A stretch of 64,000 nt of DNA. Origin: Rhodococcus tibetensis. GTDB taxonomy: Bacteria; Actinomycetota; Actinomycetes; Mycobacteriales; Mycobacteriaceae. The stretch lies in contig NZ_JANFQF010000012.1 in the NCBI RefSeq assembly GCF_024438035.1, positions 62,001-126,000 on the forward strand, given 5' to 3'. This document shows, one piece after another, positions 8,999-16,904 of this stretch. The first letter of the stretch is position 1, and each line of letters starts with the position of its first letter. The notes under the pieces are model-generated. The model had not been told where the DNA came from. It saw only the letters and a list, made by a program, of their open reading frames with translations, and did no database searches. The position numbers were made by a program, and so were the translations under genes.

Positions 8999-9532
8999 TC
9001 AGCGGCTCCGCTTGCTGCGCGCCAGCCGCTTGCCGACGCGATCGAACCATTCCAGGACGGCACGCTCGTACACGATCCCGAAGTCCAGTGTCGCCAAGGC
9101 ATATTGGTCGGAGCTGTGAACTTCGGCCTCACGCTCGTACTCGGCGAGCTGATGCTCATGCGCGGTGCGGTGCGAGTTCAGCATCGCGGCCAACCGCTCG
9201 GGCGGAAGATGCGCGCCGAACGCGACGGTAAGCAGCAATGGATAGCGGATGTTCTCCGCGGCGGGGTCGCGTTCGATCCAGTCCGCGAACGCCCGCCGAC
9301 CCTCCTCGGTCAGGGTGTAGGGCTTGCGCTCGCGGGTGCCGCGCTCCACGGCCTCGATCAACCCGGCGCGCTCCATCGCAGCAAGCTCCCGATACACCTG
9401 GCTGGTCGTGATCGACCAGAACTTGCCGATGCGTTCCTGGGCGGTCACCACCAGGTCCCACCCGGTCTTCGATCCCTCGTGCAGGAACCCGAGAAGCGAC
9501 GCAGCGGTGGCATTGAGAGGGCGTTCGGCCAT
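8999..9532 (-). CDS. PadR-family transcriptional regulator
   Basis: About 177 residues. The N-terminal winged helix reads LLGFLHEGSKTGWDLVVTAQ ... FWSITTSQVYRELAAMERAGL with the family's EEGRRAFADWIE at its end, and the C-terminal half is the helical PadR/Vir_act_alpha dimerisation domain. PadR proteins are usually repressors that respond to small aromatic or cationic compounds. ATG 9532 has GAAGGA seven bases upstream; the longer reading frame would run through the operator region and is rejected. The gene is divergent from the DUF1707 gene at 9634, and the shared 101-base interval contains two copies of a GACATTCCAC element, which is the likely PadR operator and implies control of both genes. 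Confidence 0.88.
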   Translation of the reverse strand: MAERPLNATAASLLGFLHEGSKTGWDLVVTAQERIGKFWSITTSQVYRELAAMERAGLIEAVERGTRERKPYTLTEEGRRAFADWIERDPAAENIRYPLLLTVAFGAHLPPERLAAMLNSHRTAHEHQLAEYEREAEVHSSDQYALATLDFGIVYERAVLEWFDRVGKRLARSKRSR

Positions 9533-9558
9533 GGCATCGTCCTTCGTAATCGGGGGTT

Positions 9559-9579
9559 GACATTCCACTGTGTCATATC
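9559..9579. promoter_or_regulatory. PadR operator copy 1 (imperfect)
   Basis: GACATTCCAC (9559-9568), a central T, then the diverged right arm GTGTCATATC. The left arm is identical to that of the perfect copy at 9595. Spacing between the two left arms is 36 bases. It lies just upstream of the padR ribosome-binding site, so it suits autorepression. Confidence 0.55.
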
Positions 9580-9594
9580 GACCATAGAAGCAGC

Positions 9595-9615
9595 GACATT
9601 CCACAGTGGAATGTC
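9595..9615. promoter_or_regulatory. PadR operator copy 2 (perfect palindrome)
   Basis: GACATTCCAC (9595-9604), one central base, and the exact reverse complement GTGGAATGTC (9606-9615). It ends six bases before the AAGGAGG of the DUF1707 gene. A perfect ten-base-arm palindrome between a PadR gene and its divergent partner is the expected form of a PadR site. Confidence 0.7.
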
Positions 9616-9633
9616 ACCGCCAAGGAGGGTCCG

Positions 9634-10104
9634 ATGGAGTACGCGGACAACATCCGAATATCCGATTCCGAACGCGAGCAGGTCGTCGACGAACTCGGCC
9701 GGCATCTCACCGCCGGGCGACTCACCATCGGCGAGTTCGACCAACGGGTGGCGCAGGCGTATCGGTCGGTCACCCAGGCGCAGGCGCGTCAGGTACTGCG
9801 CGACCTTCCCGCCCCGACCCCGACACCTGCACCGAGCCGGACGACACCGGCACGTCGGCACATCCCGGGACACCAGCAGATCGAATGGCTTGCCTGGCTC
9901 GCCGCCGGAAGCCTCAACATCGCGATCTGGGGCATCATCTCGCTCGCCACCGGCGTGATGATCTACTTCTGGCCCGTCTGGGTGATCGGGCCCTGGGGCT
10001 TGGTACTGCTGAGCCGAACGCTGCTCGGTCGCGAAGGCAAGTGCAGCAAGATCACGGGAACCGTGCGGTGCAATAGCCGCTCGAGCGCCGCGGCCCACAA
10101 CTGA
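9634..10104 (+). CDS. DUF1707 (SHOCT-like) and 2TM domain membrane protein
   Basis: A 156-residue protein. Residues about 8-60 form a DUF1707 domain (NIRISDSEREQVVDELGRHL ... GRLTIGEFDQRVAQAY), followed by a Pro/Thr linker and a two-helix membrane domain (WLAWLAAGSLNIAIWGIISL; VMIYFWPVWVIGPWGLVLLS). Proteins of this build are frequent partners of PadR or two-component regulators in actinobacteria and may sense envelope state, but no function is proven. ATG 9634 follows AAGGAGG at 9621-9627. It is divergent from padR across two operator copies, so PadR control is likely. The tail is unusually basic and Ser/Ala-rich. Confidence 0.85.
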   Translation: MEYADNIRISDSEREQVVDELGRHLTAGRLTIGEFDQRVAQAYRSVTQAQARQVLRDLPAPTPTPAPSRTTPARRHIPGHQQIEWLAWLAAGSLNIAIWGIISLATGVMIYFWPVWVIGPWGLVLLSRTLLGREGKCSKITGTVRCNSRSSAAAHN

Positions 10105-10273
10105 CCACCACGCGACGCCGCAGCGCCGATCGCTCGTTCGCGCGTGCAGGGAAGCTGTTCGCACACACGTTCGAATAGCTGGTAGACTCGGAAAGGCGAC
10201 GCGGAAAGACCCCCATCCGACGCGCCAGCCTTACCGAGAAACCACCATCGCATCGAGTACGAGGTGAAGTCCG

Positions 10274-10492
10274 ATGGACGAAGTGATGAGCAAGGCCGAC
10301 GAACTCGAGCACCTCGTACGCCGGCTCGCCGACCTCGATGACCAACGAGTCTGTATCGGCACCGAACTCGTCGGTTTGGAGCACTTCTTCCGCAAGGCCG
10401 GGTGCCCCGAACTGTCGCAACTGGCGTTCAACACGTTCATGAGCCGATACGTCGGGCGCGTCCTGGAGCTTGCCGACGGAATGCGTGAGTAA
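10274..10492 (+). CDS. small hypothetical protein, predicted helical
   Basis: A 72-residue, charged, heptad-like helical protein (SKADELEHLVRRLADLDDQR) with one Cys pair-like positions C27 and C44. GAGGTGAAG lies six to eight bases before the ATG, which supports translation. I do not recognise the family. It is preceded by a 169-base gap after the DUF1707 gene and is probably a separate transcript. A coiled-coil or small regulator role is possible, but that is only an impression. Confidence 0.5.
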   Translation: MDEVMSKADELEHLVRRLADLDDQRVCIGTELVGLEHFFRKAGCPELSQLAFNTFMSRYVGRVLELADGMRE

Positions 10493-10643
10493 GCGGGACC
10501 GGCGTACACCGCCAAACAGGCAGACCACCTTCACAGAACCCGGAGCTGGGGTGAAACACCAGCGCACCCTGCGGCGATACATCTTGTAGAGCCGCTGCTG
10601 GAGCCTCCAGCGACCGGACCACCACCACGGGATCGAGTCGAGA

Positions 10644-10727
10644 ATGTTCACCAATCACCTGTTCGGAGAAATGACCGAGCAGGAAATCGACATCGAAATC
10701 GCAGAAGAGCTGGCCGCCTCCAAGTAG
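10644..10727 (+). CDS. possible 27-residue peptide ORF
   Basis: ATG 10644 opens a 27-codon frame ending at TAG 10725-10727; the peptide is acidic (MTEQEIDIEIAEELAASK at its end). It lies in the 10493-10742 gap between the small helical protein and the convergent reductase relic. The ribosome-binding site is weak. It may be translated or chance. Confidence 0.25.
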   Translation: MFTNHLFGEMTEQEIDIEIAEELAASK

Positions 10728-10742
10728 CTCGCTGCTCTCCGC

Positions 10743-11661
10743 CTAAGCGTTGGTCGTGGCATGTACCCGGAGTCTGACCGCTGCGGCGCGTAGGAGCGGA
10801 CTTCGAGCCTGGTGCCGAGTTGCGATCGTGAGGAGATCGCCGAGAACCGTCTCGACCTCGGTGCCCCTTCCGGCCACGAAGTCTCGGTACAGGGAGGTCG
10901 TGAACGGTGAGCCGGCAGCGGTGAGCATGGTGGTCACGAGGGACATCGCTTCTGGCCGGACCGGGTGGCCGGACCGTTCGAGGATGGCAGCAGTTTCGTC
11001 GACGATGTCGGTGATGGTCGCTGAGCCGCCGTCTTCGGCAACGATCCGACCGACGGGCCCGCCGAGCAGCACGGTCGCGGCACCGCCGGCGGCCATGAAG
11101 AACCACTTCTCCCACATCTCCTGCTCGATCGTCGATGAAATGGTGTGATCGATTCCGGCTGCCGAGAATTCCCCGGCAATCCGGTCGAGGATCGGGGTGT
11201 GGCTGCCGTCGATTTCGCCATACGAAATATGCGCAGCAGGCGCGAGCACGACAATTCGTCCCTCCACATCCACCTGAGTGGACACGATGCCGACGCCCCC
11301 GAGTACTGCCCGCTGCCCGAACCGGTCGCGAAGGGTTTGGATGTGACGAATGCCGTTGAGTAGCGGAAGGATTCGTGTGTGCTCGGCCACGGCGGGCGCG
11401 ACGTTGTCAATAGCCGAATGTAGGGCACCTGCCTTCACGGCCACCACCACGAGATCATAAGGGTCGGTGAGCTCGGCAGCGGTGAGCGCGTGTACTTTGC
11501 GTAGTCGTGGGACCTGCCGGCCGCACGACAGTCAATCCCTGCGCTCGAAGCTGAGACACCCGGCGGTCGCGGGCGAGAAGGCCGACCTCGCGGCCAGCGG
11601 CGGCGAGTTGTGCGCCGAAATATCCGCCGACCGCGCCGGCGCCGACGATGAGTATTCGCAT
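10743..11661 (-). pseudogene. 2-dehydropantoate 2-reductase-like (ApbA/PanE family), frameshifted
   Basis: Two collinear frames make one ketopantoate-reductase-family protein of about 305 residues. The first (from ATG 11661) carries the Rossmann motif RILIVGAGAVGGYFGAQLAA and LTVVRPAG. The second carries VPRLRKVHALTAAELTDPYD, then LVVVAVKAGALHSAI, NGIRHIQTL and the C-terminal helical domain through EMWEKWFFMAAGGAATVL. The frames join near 11515-11525, where reading must advance by one base. The first frame continues into a meaningless tail and stops at 11455. Family members reduce 2-ketopantoate or related 2-keto acids with NADPH. As read, the gene is broken by one indel. A sequencing error is possible because both halves are otherwise well kept. 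Confidence 0.75.
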
Positions 11662-11721
11662 CAGTTGCCCCCGAAAGCGCGAGTTGCAGTGGTCGCGAGT
11701 TGCAGTGGTGTCGAGCAGGCG

Positions 11722-12540
11722 TCAGTTGGTCAATCGGTGGTACTTGCGCATCTGGCCGTCGAAAATTCGGACTGGGGCGAAGCGGCGCAACATGCTGACA
11801 CGCGAGGCCAGCGGGCCGCTGGTATACCGCTGTTTCGGCTTCGAATCCGTTGCCGCCGCCACGATCGCTCGGGCGACGGTGGCGGGAGTGTCGCCATCGT
11901 CGACCGCCGTCGCGAGCACCTGGTCGGCGATCCGGCGCTGCTTCTCATAGGCCGGCAGCGGCGAATCGGGCCGCGTACTGTTCGCCTCGAACCCGGTGTT
12001 CGTGCCACCGGGCTCGACCAGCAGGACCCGCACGCCGTGTTCGCGCACCTCGTGGTCCACGGACTCGGAGTAGCCCTCGACGGCATGCTTCGACGCGACG
12101 TAGGCGGCCAGGTACGGGCCCGGGATCAGCCCGTAGACCGACGAGAGGTTGATGATGCGCCCAGTTCCCAGCGCTCGCATGTGCGGCAACACCGCTTTCG
12201 TCATACGCATCACGCCGAAGACATTGATATCGAAGACGCCTTGAGCCTGCGTAACGGAGTTTTCTTCGGCCGCGCCCATCAAACCGATGCCAGCGTTGTT
12301 GACCAGGACGTCGATCCGCCCGAACCGCGCGATCACCTGCTCGACCAAGGCGCTGACCGAGGCGTCGTCGGCCACGTCCAGGTCGAAGAACGTCACATCG
12401 TCGAGCGGGGTGATACGCGAGGTGTCGCGGCTCGTACCGACAACTGTGAAACCCGCCTTGACCATCGCGAGTGCCGTTTCTTTCCCGATACCGGATGACG
12501 CACCCGTTACGAGGGCCACCTGCTGAGTTGACGTCATCAT
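11722..12540 (-). CDS. short-chain dehydrogenase/reductase (SDR)
   Basis: A 272-residue classical SDR: cofactor motif VTGASSGIGKETALAM, NNAG in DVLVNNAGIGLMG, catalytic serine in INLSSVYGL and YxxxK in YVASKHAVEG, then PGGTNTGF. It should oxidise or reduce a small alcohol/ketone using NAD(P)H. The start at 12540 (second ATG at 12537) has GGAGTCC upstream; the longer frame would read through the twin palindromes. Those palindromes directly upstream suggest TetR-type repression, but the regulator is not in the window. Substrate unknown. Confidence 0.9.
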   Translation of the reverse strand: MMTSTQQVALVTGASSGIGKETALAMVKAGFTVVGTSRDTSRITPLDDVTFFDLDVADDASVSALVEQVIARFGRIDVLVNNAGIGLMGAAEENSVTQAQGVFDINVFGVMRMTKAVLPHMRALGTGRIINLSSVYGLIPGPYLAAYVASKHAVEGYSESVDHEVREHGVRVLLVEPGGTNTGFEANSTRPDSPLPAYEKQRRIADQVLATAVDDGDTPATVARAIVAAATDSKPKQRYTSGPLASRVSMLRRFAPVRIFDGQMRKYHRLTN

Positions 12541-12560
12541 GGACTCCCTGACTCCAAACG

Positions 12561-12574
12561 AAACCGATCGGTTT
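12561..12574. promoter_or_regulatory. operator-like palindrome copy 1
   Basis: AAACCGATCGGTTT is a perfect 14-base palindrome beginning 21 bases upstream of the SDR start. It is identical to the copy at 12588; centres are 27 bases apart. The form fits a TetR-family dimer site. Confidence 0.65.
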
Positions 12575-12587
12575 ACCCGCACACCAT

Positions 12588-12601
12588 AAACCGATCGGTT
12601 T
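12588..12601. promoter_or_regulatory. operator-like palindrome copy 2
   Basis: Second perfect copy of AAACCGATCGGTTT. The pair frames the likely SDR promoter. No regulator gene is adjacent, because the next gene upstream is the last gene of biosynthetic cluster 1. Confidence 0.65.
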
Positions 12602-12672
12602 CCAGTCGCAAGCCGCCCACTTCGGCGGGGACCGCACACTCCCGCCACCGGAGCCGGAGGTCCGACCTCACG

Positions 12673-13929
12673 TCACACCGACACCACGTCCGCTGCCGCC
12701 ACCCGCACCTGGAACTCGAGGCAGCCCATCGCTTCGCGAGCGGCGACGAGCGCCTGCTCCGCCGTGTCTCCGAGAGCCCGTGCGTAGGCCAACCGCGAGT
12801 CCGACGACTCCAGGACGTCGACCCTGCTGCCCGGTCGGACCAGCAACTGCACCTCGGTCACACCGTCGACGTTCCGGGCGTCGTCGAGGCCGCCGACCTC
12901 CGTGAGCACTCCCGCAACCGGGGCGGCCGCGAACCAGATCGCGGAACAGCGAGCCGGCCGCTCCTCGGCGAGAACAGCCCGAATTCCCGGGAGAACCTTC
13001 TCCCCCACGGTCTGCCGCACGACACAAGCTCCGAGGTCGACGCCGGTGGCGTCGAAGGCCAGAGCAGGAATCTCGTCGCCTCCCATACGCACGTGGGTCT
13101 CGATCACCTTCGGACCCTGCGACCCGAGAACGATCTCGGTGTGCGTCGCCCCGAATTCGACTCCGAGGGCGTCGAGCAGCCGCTCCACATACGCATGCAC
13201 CTCTTCTTCCTCGGCCGCCGAGAGTTCGGCGGGTGCCATATGGCCGAGTTCGACAAAGGTGGCCGGGTCGGAGAACTTGCGGGTGATGGCGACCACCTGG
13301 TGTTCCCCGCTCTCCGAAAAGGCCTCCACGCTGAATTGCGGGCCCTCGTGAAATTGTTCTACCAGCACGCCGCTGTTCGTGAGGCCGTCGAAGCTGCCTC
13401 CCGCGCGCTCGAACGCCGCAGCGAGCGCGCTCTCCTCCCAAATCACGGCCACCCCGGCGCTGCCCGCGCCGCAGACCGGTTTCACCACGCAGGGAAGACC
13501 GTGTTGTGCCACGAAGGTGCGCAGCGCGTCCACGTCGACGACGACGGCGGAGGCCGTGGAGTCGATGCCCGAGTCTCGAAGCTGCGCGCGCATGGCGTTT
13601 TTGTCGTGGATCAACGCGACAGTGCGCCGCGAGTGGGTGGACAGGCCTAGCGCCTCGCCGATCGCGGCGCAGCGGTCCTGATCGCGTTCACCGAACGTCG
13701 CGATGCGGGTGAACGGATGCCGGGCGTGCGCCGCCGTGGCCATTGCTATCCATTCCTCGTCCGGGGCGTCGTGCCGCACGGCGATCACCCGGGCGTGCTC
13801 GGTCAGTTGCCGGAGCTTGGCAACGAATTCCAGCCGGCAGATGACGGAGGTCTGCGTGCCGGGCAGGGCGCTGCGGAGCTGTCCAGGAAGGTCGCGCCCG
13901 CTGCCGACGACAAGAACGTGTTCGGTCAT
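12673..13929 (-). CDS. ATP-grasp carboxylate-amine ligase (cluster 1)
   Basis: A 418-residue ATP-grasp enzyme. Visible elements are the pre-ATP-grasp Rossmann-like start (HVLVVGSGRDLPGQL), the ATP-binding lysine strand LPCVVKPVCGAGSAGVAVI, the adenine/hinge region VLVEQFHEGPQFSVEAFS and the metal-binding end PKVIETHVRMGGDEIPAL. Such ligases form an acyl phosphate with ATP and join it to an amine, as in bacilysin-type dipeptide formation. It is the last gene of an eleven-gene operon, starting four bases after the MFS exporter gene ends. It is one of two ATP-grasp enzymes there, so a tripeptide or a dipeptide plus another amide is plausible. Substrates unknown. Confidence 0.88.
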   Translation of the reverse strand: MTEHVLVVGSGRDLPGQLRSALPGTQTSVICRLEFVAKLRQLTEHARVIAVRHDAPDEEWIAMATAAHARHPFTRIATFGERDQDRCAAIGEALGLSTHSRRTVALIHDKNAMRAQLRDSGIDSTASAVVVDVDALRTFVAQHGLPCVVKPVCGAGSAGVAVIWEESALAAAFERAGGSFDGLTNSGVLVEQFHEGPQFSVEAFSESGEHQVVAITRKFSDPATFVELGHMAPAELSAAEEEEVHAYVERLLDALGVEFGATHTEIVLGSQGPKVIETHVRMGGDEIPALAFDATGVDLGACVVRQTVGEKVLPGIRAVLAEERPARCSAIWFAAAPVAGVLTEVGGLDDARNVDGVTEVQLLVRPGSRVDVLESSDSRLAYARALGDTAEQALVAAREAMGCLEFQVRVAAADVVSV

Positions 13930-13933
13930 GTCT

Positions 13934-15238
13934 TCACCTCGAGTTCTCGAGCGGGGAGGGTTGCTGCTCGGCCGGGAGCTTCTGTGCGTGTGCGCGCTCG
14001 GCCTGGCAGCGACGCACTGCCGTCCGCGAGACCAGCGCAGCCGCGCCGAAGGTTCCGGCCAGGACGGGCCAGGCGATCAGCCCGGTCGGCAACAGGACGA
14101 CCACCAGCAGCGTGGGGCCGATCACCTTCTGGCCGGTCATTCCGAGGCTGAACGCGCCGAGGTAGCGGGCGACGGCGGGCTGCGGTGACAATTCGGCCGA
14201 CAACTCCCACGCCGCCACCGAGTGGATGTTCTCGGCAATTGACAGCGCCACCACAGCGAGTAGAGCAGCGACCACCGCGGCAGGGGTCGCGGCCAGGTGC
14301 CCCAGGGCGAGCAACCCACAGCAGACCGCCATCAAGGCTCCGGTCGACACCAGGAGTCGAGTAGCCGCGGCCGCGCCGTGGGCGAATCGGGCCACATAGA
14401 CCTGCAGCACCACGGTCAGCACCGTGTTGACCGCCATCAACACCGGCACCCAGGCGAGTGGCACCGCGGTGTACTGGAGGATCCAGATCGGGAGCAGAAC
14501 GATCAACACGGTGTCGTACAGCGCCAGCACGCCGTTCCCGACGGTGAACACCATGAACCACCGGTCGCGCAGTGGTGAGCGCACCGCGGCCGCGGCCGGA
14601 TCCTCGTCGGCGCGAGAAGGTCTGCGCTCCACCACCGTTCCCGTCCTGCGCAGGACGAGTCGCACGGCCACCGCGACGACGAGGAAGGAGATCCCGTTTC
14701 CCACGAACAGCGCTGTGAAGGCCGCCGGCGCGCCCGTCGCGAAGACGATGCCCGCCAGGAGGAACCCGACGGTCAGTCCCACATTCCGGATGGCGCGGAT
14801 CGTGGCCATCGTCCGAGTGCGGTCGCGGCCGCCGATCACGGCCGTAACGACGGCCTGCTGAATCGGACTGCTCGACCGATCGGCCGCGGTGAGCAGCACG
14901 GTGAGGAGCAGGTAGGCGGTGAAGTCGGAGACGAGCGCAAAGCAGCCGTAGCCGAGGCCGCGCACCACCAACAGGACGACGTAGAACCGTCCCGGCCCCA
15001 CCCGGTCGGCCAGCCGGCCCAGGGGCACCGGTCCGAGCAGGGCGAGCGCACCCGCCATCGTGGTCGCAAGGGCTATCTGGTTCGCACTGAGGCCGACCAC
15101 GCCGATGAAGTACAGGGCGAACGACGCGAAGAACATGCCGGTACCCAGCGAGTCGATCCCGGCCCCGATGGCCAGCGTGCGGCCAGCAGGACTACTGGGG
15201 AGCAGCACACCACCCAGCCGCCGTAGGCCCCGGTTCAC
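13934..15238 (-). CDS. MFS transporter, probable product exporter (cluster 1)
   Basis: About 434 residues with twelve predicted membrane helices. The MFS loop 2-3 motif is visible as GRLADRVGPGRFYVV, and a Pro/Arg-rich central loop (residues about 195-225) separates two six-helix halves. GTG 15238 is chosen as start because it overlaps the stop of the upstream gene as GTGA; the open frame upstream is antisense-like noise. Position inside a biosynthetic operon suggests export of the peptide product and self-protection, as BacE does for bacilysin. Transport direction is inferred only from context. Confidence 0.85.
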   Translation of the reverse strand: MNRGLRRLGGVLLPSSPAGRTLAIGAGIDSLGTGMFFASFALYFIGVVGLSANQIALATTMAGALALLGPVPLGRLADRVGPGRFYVVLLVVRGLGYGCFALVSDFTAYLLLTVLLTAADRSSSPIQQAVVTAVIGGRDRTRTMATIRAIRNVGLTVGFLLAGIVFATGAPAAFTALFVGNGISFLVVAVAVRLVLRRTGTVVERRPSRADEDPAAAAVRSPLRDRWFMVFTVGNGVLALYDTVLIVLLPIWILQYTAVPLAWVPVLMAVNTVLTVVLQVYVARFAHGAAAATRLLVSTGALMAVCCGLLALGHLAATPAAVVAALLAVVALSIAENIHSVAAWELSAELSPQPAVARYLGAFSLGMTGQKVIGPTLLVVVLLPTGLIAWPVLAGTFGAAALVSRTAVRRCQAERAHAQKLPAEQQPSPLENSR

Positions 15239-15987
15239 GGGAGTATTCCTCGGGTCGCGAACGCGCGGACGAGATCGGCCGAACGGTGCACGTGGGTGGG
15301 GGTGGCCGCCTCGGGCGCAGGACCGCGCACATGGTTCCAGGCATACCGGCGTGCCGCATTGACGAGCAGTTCGGTTGTCGGGGAGGGCAAAGTGGCAGTG
15401 GCAGCCTGCGCGACCAGAGCCGCCGCGATCAGCACCCGGCTCAACCGGTCCACCAGCACCCCTCCTGCCGCAGCGACAATCGCGGGATCTGCCCCGACCC
15501 ATTCGTGGCGTGTGGTGCCCAGGACCGCGAGGCCGTCGTTCACCATCTGCCAAGCGGCGAGCAACCGTCCTTCGGGAGGCGATCCGAGTAGCTCGCGGGT
15601 CCGGTCGGTCACGGCGTCGAAGTGCGCGGCCACCGTGAGCAGTTCCAGAGCGTGAACGGTGAGCGTCCAGCAATCGCTCCTCGCGGTGGCGTGCCCACCT
15701 GCGAGAGCGGCGTCGGCTGCGAGCGAGTAGGCGACGGCGCGCCGGGCGGCTCGGCGCGCCCGACCGTGGGAGGCCTCCGGGAGGGCGTGCCACGCCCGCG
15801 CACCCAGCACGGTCACCACCCGGTCGGCGGTCTCCTCCCGTCGAGCGACGGCGAATGGGCTGTCGTCGAATTGATCTGCCCCGCTGGCGAGTCCGGCGAC
15901 GATGTCTTCCAGGATCCCGACGCCGCCAGCGGCCCACACGTCGGTGACCTGATCGGGGGCGGTCGAGACGAGGGAATGCGTGCTCAT
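15235..15987 (-). CDS. unknown helical protein of cluster 1
   Basis: A 250-residue, Ala-rich, apparently all-helical protein with no signal peptide and no metal-binding or nucleotide-binding motif I can name. Segments such as VWAAGGVGILEDIVAGLASG, HGRARRAARRAVAYSLAADA and CWTLTVHALELLTVAAHFDA suggest amphipathic helices. Its ATG overlaps the aminotransferase stop (ATGA), and its stop overlaps the exporter's GTG (GTGA), so it belongs to the cluster and is translated in step with it. Possible roles are a carrier/scaffold, an immunity factor or an enzyme of unknown class; the sequence does not decide. Confidence 0.75.
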   Translation of the reverse strand: MSTHSLVSTAPDQVTDVWAAGGVGILEDIVAGLASGADQFDDSPFAVARREETADRVVTVLGARAWHALPEASHGRARRAARRAVAYSLAADAALAGGHATARSDCWTLTVHALELLTVAAHFDAVTDRTRELLGSPPEGRLLAAWQMVNDGLAVLGTTRHEWVGADPAIVAAAGGVLVDRLSRVLIAAALVAQAATATLPSPTTELLVNAARRYAWNHVRGPAPEAATPTHVHRSADLVRAFATRGILP

Positions 15988-16904
15988 GCGATTTCCAGCC
16001 AGTGTTGGTACGTGGGCACGCGTCCGCGGACCACGTCGTGGAAGACGTCGCGCAGCTGCTTGGTGATCGGACCGCAGCCACCTGCAGCCAGCGGGCGGTC
16101 GTCGACCGAAGCCACCGGGACGATTTCGGCCGCAGTGCCGGTGAGGAACGCTTCGTCGGCGACGTAGAGTTCGCTGCGGGTCAGGCTCTGCTCCTTCACC
16201 GTGAGCCCCTGATCCCGAGCGAGTGTGATCACGGTGTCCCGCGTGAGCCCGGGCAGAATGTTGTCGCTGATCGGCGGGGTGATCAGCACATCGTCGCGGA
16301 CCGCGAAGATGTTCGCCGCGGACGCCTCGGCTACGTGACCGGTGGAGGTGAGCATCAGGGCGTCGTCATAGCCGGCGCGCACCGCGCCGACCTTGGCCAG
16401 CGCCGAATTAACATAGGCACCAGTCGCTTTGGCGAGCGGCGGAACCGCGTGGATGCCGTTACGCTGCCAGCTGCTGACCATCAGGCGACAACCCTCCTGG
16501 TCCGCGGACTCACCGAGGTAGGAGCCCCAAGGCCAGGCCGCGATCGCAACCCGGGTGCTGTCCAACGCCGGAGCGACGCCCATCGAGCCGTAGCCGAGGT
16601 AGACGATCGGGCGCAGATATCCGGATTCCAAGCCGGTGCGCCGCAGCAACTCGAGGCAAGCCTCGGTGAGATCATCCACCGACCATCCCGGGTCCATCAG
16701 ATACACCCGGGCCGAGTCGTGGAGCCGTTGCAGGTGATCGCGCAGCCGGAACACCGCCGGACCGCTCACCGTGTCATAAGCCCGGATGCCTTCGTAGACA
16801 CCCCATCCGTAGTGCAGGCTCGGCGTCAGCACATGAACCTGGGCCTCGTCCCACGCGACGAACTCGCCGTCCATCCATACAGTGCTGGTCGGGGTAAGTT
16901 TCAT
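15984..16904 (-). CDS. branched-chain-type aminotransferase, PLP fold IV (cluster 1)
   Basis: A 306-residue IlvE-like enzyme: WMDGEFVAWDEAQVHVLTPS, HYGWGVYEGIRAYDT, arginine-rich FRLRDHLQRLHDSARVY, the lysine region KATGAYVNSALAKVGAVRAG (PLP Schiff-base lysine), LTSTGHVAEASAANIF and VKEQSLTRSELYVADEAFLTGTAAEI in broken form. It should transfer an amino group between glutamate and a hydrophobic or unusual 2-keto acid. ATG 16904 overlaps the FemAB-like stop. In cluster 1 it likely makes a non-proteinogenic amino acid building block. General leucine/valine synthesis is less likely given the context. Confidence 0.9.
   Translation of the reverse strand: MKLTPTSTVWMDGEFVAWDEAQVHVLTPSLHYGWGVYEGIRAYDTVSGPAVFRLRDHLQRLHDSARVYLMDPGWSVDDLTEACLELLRRTGLESGYLRPIVYLGYGSMGVAPALDSTRVAIAAWPWGSYLGESADQEGCRLMVSSWQRNGIHAVPPLAKATGAYVNSALAKVGAVRAGYDDALMLTSTGHVAEASAANIFAVRDDVLITPPISDNILPGLTRDTVITLARDQGLTVKEQSLTRSELYVADEAFLTGTAAEIVPVASVDDRPLAAGGCGPITKQLRDVFHDVVRGRVPTYQHWLEIA

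Noticed and set aside
15239-16081. N-terminal extension of the MFS frame to 16081
   Set aside because: The extension is low-complexity Arg/Pro text overlapping the 250-residue cluster gene; the GTG at 15238 with GTGA overlap explains the real start.
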